A stretch of DNA of 8,144 bases from Methanosaeta sp. UBA80 (GTDB lineage: Archaea > Halobacteriota > Methanosarcinia > Methanotrichales > Methanotrichaceae): the NCBI GenBank assembly GCA_002505805.1, contig DAWB01000199.1:1-8144 (forward strand), read 5' to 3'. Of this stretch, positions 4,527 through 8,144 are shown piece by piece. The notes beneath the pieces were generated by a model, which saw only the letters and a program-made list of their open reading frames with translations, ran no database searches and was not told the DNA's origin. The position numbers and the translations under genes are program-made. The first letter of the stretch is position 1; each line of letters starts with the position of its first letter.

Positions 4527-6446
4527 TTATTTGCCTTCAAGCTGCTCCAGCTGCTCTACCCTTTTCTCTATCACATCCATAGCATCCTCGAATAATCTCC
4601 GATCTATCTCTATGCCGAAGAACTTCTTTAGCTTCTCCTGCGGTGTCATGCTGCTCCCTGCGGAGAGATAGGCCGCATAATTCCCGTTGAACTTTTGCGG
4701 ATCTTCTTTGTACATCTTGAATAGAGACAGGGTGATGGCTTTGGATAGGGCATAGCTGAAGGTGTAGTAGTTATTGGTAAAGTAGATGTGGCTGACATAG
4801 GTCCACTGCGCATTATCCTCTGCATAGTAGTCGACCAATGAAGTCCTGTACTGCCGGGATAAGCTGGTCCAGAGCTGATTGAGCTCTCTGCCGCTCAAAT
4901 TTCCCTTCTGGCGGCAGAGATCATGCGCAGCATCCTCGAATTCGGTGATCATGGGCTGGAAAGTGAAGTAGTTGACATAATCGTTGATGCTGTCTGCCAG
5001 TACGGCGAGAGCAGTTTCCCGGTCATAATTGGCCAGGGCATAGTCCACAAAGAGCTCCTCATTGAAGGTGGAAGGTATCTCCATCTCGTACTCTGTGCCT
5101 GTGCAATAGAGATAGTCCACATTGCTGCCCATAAGATAGAAGTTGATGGCATGGCCCATCTCATGGGTTAGAGTCCTCTGGTCGTCTATCAATCCCTTGT
5201 AGTTCATGAATATCAGGGCAGGCCGATTGAGGGCGCACATATCCTGGCAGTAGCCTCCCGGTCTCTTTCCTCCCTCCGGATTGGGGTAGACATCTATTGA
5301 GCCGCTGGTGGCCGTCTGGAGGAAGATCTCTTGGAAGGCAGGGGCCATTTGGGCATAAGAGGCGGATATATTGACCAGGGTATCCTCGTAACTGTATTTC
5401 TGGTCAGGACTCTTCAGCAGGGAAAGCTGCAGATCATAGGGCTTTAGCCGGTCCAGATTCATCCTCTTCCTTCGAAACTCATAATAACCGTCGAAATCTC
5501 CTTTGCGCTCCTTGAAGACCTGGTTCATGGTTTCCACCTGATCTTGGGTGAGGTAGGCTCCGAACATCTTAGAGTCGTATGAGTCGGAATAATTCAGCTC
5601 ACGGGCGAGAAGATCATCCAGCTTTGATTTGTTGCAGTAGATCTCTGCCATCCGGTCAGACTCCTCGATGAGATGATCGAAACGCTTATCGTAGGCCTTC
5701 TTTCTATTATTGCGATTGGCATCCGTGCTCATCAGTTCGGTGTATGTCTCTGAATTGAGAGCCAGCTCTTTGCCATTCTCCAGAGTGATATTTCCGGCTA
5801 CTGTGACGTTATTTGTAACCAGCTTCTCCGCTTCAGTATCAATTTTCATAAGCTGATTGGAGATATCAGCGAGATAAGCGGCATGAGACTCATCCCTGGG
5901 ACGGTGACTTGCATAGCGACGGTAGCTGTTCTCCAGGTAGGCTCTATATTTCTCCAGCCCTAGCTCTTCGGAAAAAATCCTGTCCCATTCTGAAGAGGAT
6001 AGAGACTTTAATTTTATCTCGGCGTAGGATACCGCCTTATAGTGATCGGTAGAGAGGTTCTGCAGATCGGAGAGGAGTGTCTCATAGAACTCTTCATTGA
6101 CATTGAGGCTGTTTTGGGCCGAGACATAGGCATAGATTACATTCAGCCTCTTGCTGAAATTCTTATCTGCCTCGATGTACTCCAGCAAAACCGGCCCGGT
6201 TAGATTCTGGAAACGGGGGCGGAAGGTGACACTTATTTCCTTCGATAAATCTTCGAGCCTCTTATATTCTTCACTTGCAGCCTCTCGATCCTGGAATAAA
6301 CTGGAAAGGTTCCAGGAGGTGGTGATCTCGCTTCGATTCATCGCCTCCGGCTCTTTCTCCGGAGATGAAGAAAATCCAGAGCCACTCATAACGAGCACAG
6401 AAAAAACAACCAGCGCTGAGATAATCAATCCTTCTGCCGAATCCAT
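4527..6446 (-). CDS. pepF: Oligoendopeptidase F (M3B zinc peptidase), apparently exported
   Basis: Zinc metallopeptidase of the M3 thimet-oligopeptidase clan, which cleaves short peptides. The product is 639 residues, with a catalytic core matching PepF. H428EMGH432 supplies two zinc ligands and the catalytic Glu429; E456 in EIPSTFNEEL, 24 residues after H432, fits as the third ligand. The substrate-closing segment HIYFTNNYYTFSYALSKA (553-570) is the family's His/Tyr block. Residues 7-20 (LIISALVVFSVLVM) form a hydrophobic helix not found in ordinary cytoplasmic PepF, whose equivalent start would be near M36 (MNRSEITTSWNLSSLF). About eleven N-X-S/T sequons support a location outside the membrane, although the n-region is acidic (MDSAEG), atypical for a signal peptide. 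The start is fixed by a GGGGTGAT ribosome site and a TATA box. It would scavenge or process peptides at the cell surface. Confidence 0.9.
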   Translation of the reverse strand: MDSAEGLIISALVVFSVLVMSGSGFSSSPEKEPEAMNRSEITTSWNLSSLFQDREAASEEYKRLEDLSKEISVTFRPRFQNLTGPVLLEYIEADKNFSKRLNVIYAYVSAQNSLNVNEEFYETLLSDLQNLSTDHYKAVSYAEIKLKSLSSSEWDRIFSEELGLEKYRAYLENSYRRYASHRPRDESHAAYLADISNQLMKIDTEAEKLVTNNVTVAGNITLENGKELALNSETYTELMSTDANRNNRKKAYDKRFDHLIEESDRMAEIYCNKSKLDDLLARELNYSDSYDSKMFGAYLTQDQVETMNQVFKERKGDFDGYYEFRRKRMNLDRLKPYDLQLSLLKSPDQKYSYEDTLVNISASYAQMAPAFQEIFLQTATSGSIDVYPNPEGGKRPGGYCQDMCALNRPALIFMNYKGLIDDQRTLTHEMGHAINFYLMGSNVDYLYCTGTEYEMEIPSTFNEELFVDYALANYDRETALAVLADSINDYVNYFTFQPMITEFEDAAHDLCRQKGNLSGRELNQLWTSLSRQYRTSLVDYYAEDNAQWTYVSHIYFTNNYYTFSYALSKAITLSLFKMYKEDPQKFNGNYAAYLSAGSSMTPQEKLKKFFGIEIDRRLFEDAMDVIEKRVEQLEQLEGK

Positions 6447-6453
6447 TTACATC

Positions 6454-6461
6454 ATCACCCC
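6454..6461 (-). promoter_or_regulatory. Ribosome binding site of pepF
   Basis: The minus strand reads GGGGTGAT, matching the archaeal GGTGAT Shine-Dalgarno core, seven bases before the ATG at 6446. It is the best ribosome site in the window. It decides for the long, helix-containing start of PepF over the internal Met at 6341. Confidence 0.7.
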
Positions 6462-6490
6462 GGATGAACAGAATCAAATTATGTCACTTG

Positions 6491-6499
6491 ATATATATA
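6491..6499 (-). promoter_or_regulatory. TATA box of pepF
   Basis: The minus strand reads CTATATATAT, centred about 49 bp upstream of the ATG. It predicts transcription start near 6468 and a leader of about 22 nt containing the GGGGTGAT ribosome site. Promoter and ribosome site agree with each other. Confidence 0.6.
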
Positions 6500-6582
6500 G
6501 CTGGTCGCCAATTGCCTGAAGAGATCAGAGAACATCATCGGGCGGATAAGCCCTGGAAAATAGAAATCCCATTTAGCAAAAT

Positions 6583-6606
6583 CATTATTCAATGCCGCAT
6601 TATTCA
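6583..6606. repeat. Direct repeat CATTATTCA x2 upstream of pepF
   Basis: Two perfect copies of CATTATTCA (6583-6591 and 6598-6606) are separated by six bases. They lie in the 284-bp gap between the secreted-protein gene and pepF, about 85-115 bp upstream of the pepF TATA box. A tandem regulator site is possible. A TATA-like TTTATAAAAG lies next to them at 6615-6624, but no ORF follows it. I see no gene in 6447-6730. Confidence 0.35.
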
Positions 6607-6730
6607 GTGGTTAATTTATAAAAGCTAAGGAGTGAGACAGTCATCTAAAAGACCATCCCATCCAGTTAATCAATCCATTTCCAATAGCAGTCTCTGATGA
6701 AGACACAGCTATAGAACCATTTGGCCAGAT

Positions 6731-7813
6731 TCAGATCATCTCTCCCAAGGGCGGAGCGGTGGGATCAAATCCATCCTCGGCGCTGTCGATGAATATCTCG
6801 GGCAACTGGCCAAAGGGATCATCATAGCCCTGGACAGACGCAGTGGGGTCAAATCCCCGATCAGTGCTATCGATTAAGATTTCGCCATTTCCGGAAATTG
6901 AACCAGATGCCACTCTGGTCCCGTAGAATGTTTTTTCGGATCCATCAGTGTCTGTATCAATAAATTTGATAGTAGAGCAATCACCGGAAAGCGTGACCCT
7001 AGACTTATAGCCACTTTGCCAGGACCCACCATACTGCCGCTTTGATGCATCGATGGCATACCATGTGCCACTATCGTACAATTCGCCCTCGGCTGTCCGG
7101 GATTCAACTCTGCCATTGGAATAGAATGTGCAACTATATCCATTTTGAAATTTCCAGCTGCCTGTAATGTCGCAGCTCTTCCCCTGCGGCTGGCCAAATC
7201 CCTGATCGCTGGATCCAGTGTCTATGATCACAGTGCCGGTTGCTGGCCGCCCGGATGGAATTGCAGTTTCATATGATGAGCCGCTTCCCCTCACAACCTC
7301 CACCACGACTTCATTGCTCTGCATGCCGTTGCTGTAGAAGACCAGAGTATGCCGTCCGATCTCATCGGCCAGGAAGACCAGTTGGGTGTATCCCCGATAG
7401 AATCGGTACTGCTGCACATCCTGGTAGCCGTCCGGATATGTCTCTATCATTGTGGTCGGACCTCCATCAGAATAGGCCAGCATCTTAAACCGGGCGCCTA
7501 ATGGGCATTTTATGTATTGGGTCCAGCTGGTCCTTCCCTGAATCCAGAGGGAGTTTGAGGGCACATAATTGGAATCATAAGGCCTGGACTGCCCGTCTAT
7601 GATCAGATAGGACGGCTCAGATCCATAGATCTCAAATTGCACCGGTCCTGAAGCATAAACTTCCCCTTGATTGAGATCATAATACTGCTCATATATATGC
7701 AGAGGATCTGAAGAGAGCAGCGGATCCCCCATTGATGAATCTGATATAGCTGTTGTATTCGAGATTGCTGCCAGAAAAATAATCGACGCCAATAGCTGAG
7801 ACCTGCCAAGCAC
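6731..7813 (-). CDS. Secreted protein with Methanosarcinales surface domain and lipocalin-like domain
   Basis: A 360-residue hypothetical protein of unknown function. A signal peptide (MLGRSQLLASIIFLAAISNTTA, 1-22) leads into a beta-rich domain (about 38-176). Its SLWIQGRTSWTQYIKCPLGA and QYRFYRGYTQLVFLADEIGRH segments resemble a domain I recall from Methanosarcinales surface proteins. After a Ser/Gly linker, residues 212-300 look lipocalin-like: CDITGSWKFQNGYSCTFYSNG, a GTW strand, then SRVTLSGDC. The tail carries near-repeats ILIDSTDRGFDPTA (312-325) and IFIDSAEDGFDPTA (340-353), with a degenerate IIDTGSSDQGFGQP in the linker (196-209). No membrane anchor or sorting motif follows. The start is a GTG; a strong TATA box 26-34 bp upstream implies a leaderless or nearly leaderless transcript, although GGTGAT also sits three bases before it. 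It lies downstream of tfb on the same strand, with its own promoter. Confidence 0.78.
   Translation of the reverse strand: MLGRSQLLASIIFLAAISNTTAISDSSMGDPLLSSDPLHIYEQYYDLNQGEVYASGPVQFEIYGSEPSYLIIDGQSRPYDSNYVPSNSLWIQGRTSWTQYIKCPLGARFKMLAYSDGGPTTMIETYPDGYQDVQQYRFYRGYTQLVFLADEIGRHTLVFYSNGMQSNEVVVEVVRGSGSSYETAIPSGRPATGTVIIDTGSSDQGFGQPQGKSCDITGSWKFQNGYSCTFYSNGRVESRTAEGELYDSGTWYAIDASKRQYGGSWQSGYKSRVTLSGDCSTIKFIDTDTDGSEKTFYGTRVASGSISGNGEILIDSTDRGFDPTASVQGYDDPFGQLPEIFIDSAEDGFDPTAPPLGEMI
6755..6880 (-). repeat. Two near-repeats encoding IDS(x)DxGFDPTA
   Basis: Two 42-bp units (6839-6880 and 6755-6796) encode ILIDSTDRGFDPTA and IFIDSAEDGFDPTA. By hand alignment they share about 30 of 42 bases, while the peptides are more alike, indicating an older duplication held by selection. 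They are separated by a 42-bp spacer encoding a Gly/Asp/Pro-containing stretch, so the start-to-start period is 84 bp. Confidence 0.6.
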
Positions 7814-7838
7814 TGGATCACCAAAGTTAAAGGAACCT

Positions 7839-7847
7839 ATTTATAGA
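7839..7847 (-). promoter_or_regulatory. TATA box of the secreted-protein gene
   Basis: The minus strand reads CTATAAATA, a near-consensus archaeal TATA box centred 30 bp upstream of the GTG at 7813. The expected transcription start falls within a few bases of that codon. This supports both the GTG start and a leaderless or nearly leaderless mRNA. Confidence 0.6.
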
Positions 7848-7860
7848 TAAAATATTCCGT

Positions 7861-7878
7861 GAGAAAATTGCATTTCTC
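7861..7878. repeat. Inverted repeat GAGAAA-N6-TTTCTC
   Basis: Six-base perfect arms around a six-base centre (ATTGCA) lie 13 bp upstream of the TATA box of the secreted-protein gene and 64 bp past the tfb stop. The position suits an operator or activator site. It could also be part of tfb 3' processing, though no T-run follows it closely. Confidence 0.3.
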
Positions 7879-7913
7879 CATGAAGAGATATATTAAAATT
7901 ATAAATTAGGCTG

Positions 7914-7921
7914 CAAAAAAT
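7914..7921 (-). terminator. T-tract terminator of tfb
   Basis: The minus strand reads CTATTTTTTGC, with six consecutive T about 22 nt after the tfb stop codon at 7943-7945, followed by more AT-rich sequence (7885-7908). T-rich runs without a hairpin are typical archaeal terminators. Confidence 0.5.
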
Positions 7922-7942
7922 AGAGGATATGGATAAAGCTTT

Positions 7943-8144
7943 TCAGAGGATTATCTCAATATCCAGCTCTTCTGCCAGCTCTTTGTAGCGGTTTCTGATG
8001 GTTACCTCGGTAACACCGGCCACATCCGCCACCTCGCGCTGCGTCCTGCGGTCTCCGCAGAGGATGGAGGCTATGTAGATGGCTGCTGCCGCTACACCGG
8101 TAGGCCCGCGCCCGCTGGTCAGCTCCTTTTCCGCTGCCTGGCGG
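7943..8144 (-). CDS. tfb: Transcription initiation factor B (TFB), C-terminal end, partial
   Basis: The last 66 codons of TFB, the archaeal TFIIB homologue that binds the TBP-TATA complex and recruits RNA polymerase. The 5' part lies beyond the right edge. Visible are most of the last helices of the second cyclin-like repeat: [40 protein letters not shown], then [18 protein letters not shown] to the stop. The [23 protein letters not shown] segment is the helix-turn-helix that contacts the purine-rich BRE upstream of TATA boxes. No truncation is seen: the C-terminus ends where TFB proteins normally end. Many archaea carry several TFB copies, and the window does not show whether this is the only one. 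Confidence 0.95.
   Translation of the reverse strand, partial: RQAAEKELTSGRGPTGVAAAAIYIASILCGDRRTQREVADVAGVTEVTIRNRYKELAEELDIEIIL

Noticed and set aside
6151..6519. Plus-strand 122-codon frame opposite the pepF start
   Set aside because: It is antisense to the pepF N-terminus and promoter and has no supporting motif or ribosome site.
1..8144. CRISPR array, tRNA/rRNA, insertion sequence or prophage
   Set aside because: Reading both strands I found no regularly spaced repeats, no tRNA-like fold, no transposase motifs and no terminal inverted repeats. The short repeats seen are isolated pairs.

Overview
This window looks like chromosomal DNA from a methanogenic euryarchaeon of the Methanosarcinales, most likely Methanothrix (Methanosaeta)-like. 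The assignment rests on four things seen together: a partial transcription initiation factor B (TFB), which only archaea (and, as TFIIB, eukaryotes) have; a Tfx-type regulator, a family described from methanogens; TATA-box promoters and GGTGAT-type ribosome binding sites; and a secreted protein whose N-terminal domain (SLWIQG...SWTQY) I recall as typical of Methanosarcinales surface proteins. The genus call is inference and was not checked by any search.

Layout. Positions 1-385 hold no confident gene, only two short candidates (an open frame running in from the left edge to 174, and a 53-codon minus-strand frame at 158-319). A flavoredoxin-type FMN protein follows on the plus strand (395-970). 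It converges, across a palindromic T/A tract, on two minus-strand genes: an exported tandem-rhodanese protein (1123-2514), and upstream of it a YkgJ-type cysteine-cluster protein (2642-3238). Divergent from the latter, with start codons 56 bp apart, is the ribosome-assembly GTPase EngB (3295-3885), followed by a Tfx regulator (3966-4424). A strong hairpin just after tfx separates it from a convergent minus-strand gene for an apparently exported oligoendopeptidase F (4527-6446). Further upstream on the minus strand lie a 284-bp regulatory-looking gap, a secreted lipocalin-like/repeat protein (6731-7813), and the C-terminal end of TFB (7943 to the right edge).

How the genes fit together. This is a mosaic of housekeeping genes (engB, tfb, tfx, ykgJ-like) and predicted surface genes (rhodanese, PepF, repeat protein), not one obvious pathway. 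Two threads stand out. Three minus-strand proteins carry N-terminal export-type segments, and two of them (PepF and the rhodanese) are rich in N-X-S/T sequons, which suggests a glycosylated cell-surface set. Several products have redox or thiol chemistry (flavoredoxin, cysteine-cluster protein, CxxC-bearing rhodanese), but nothing in the sequence links them functionally. I see no CRISPR array, transposon, phage gene, RNA gene or clear defence system. The most unusual items are the surface rhodanese, which keeps its cysteines in the N-terminal instead of the C-terminal domain and has a CxxC insert in its Ig-like tail, and the exported PepF.
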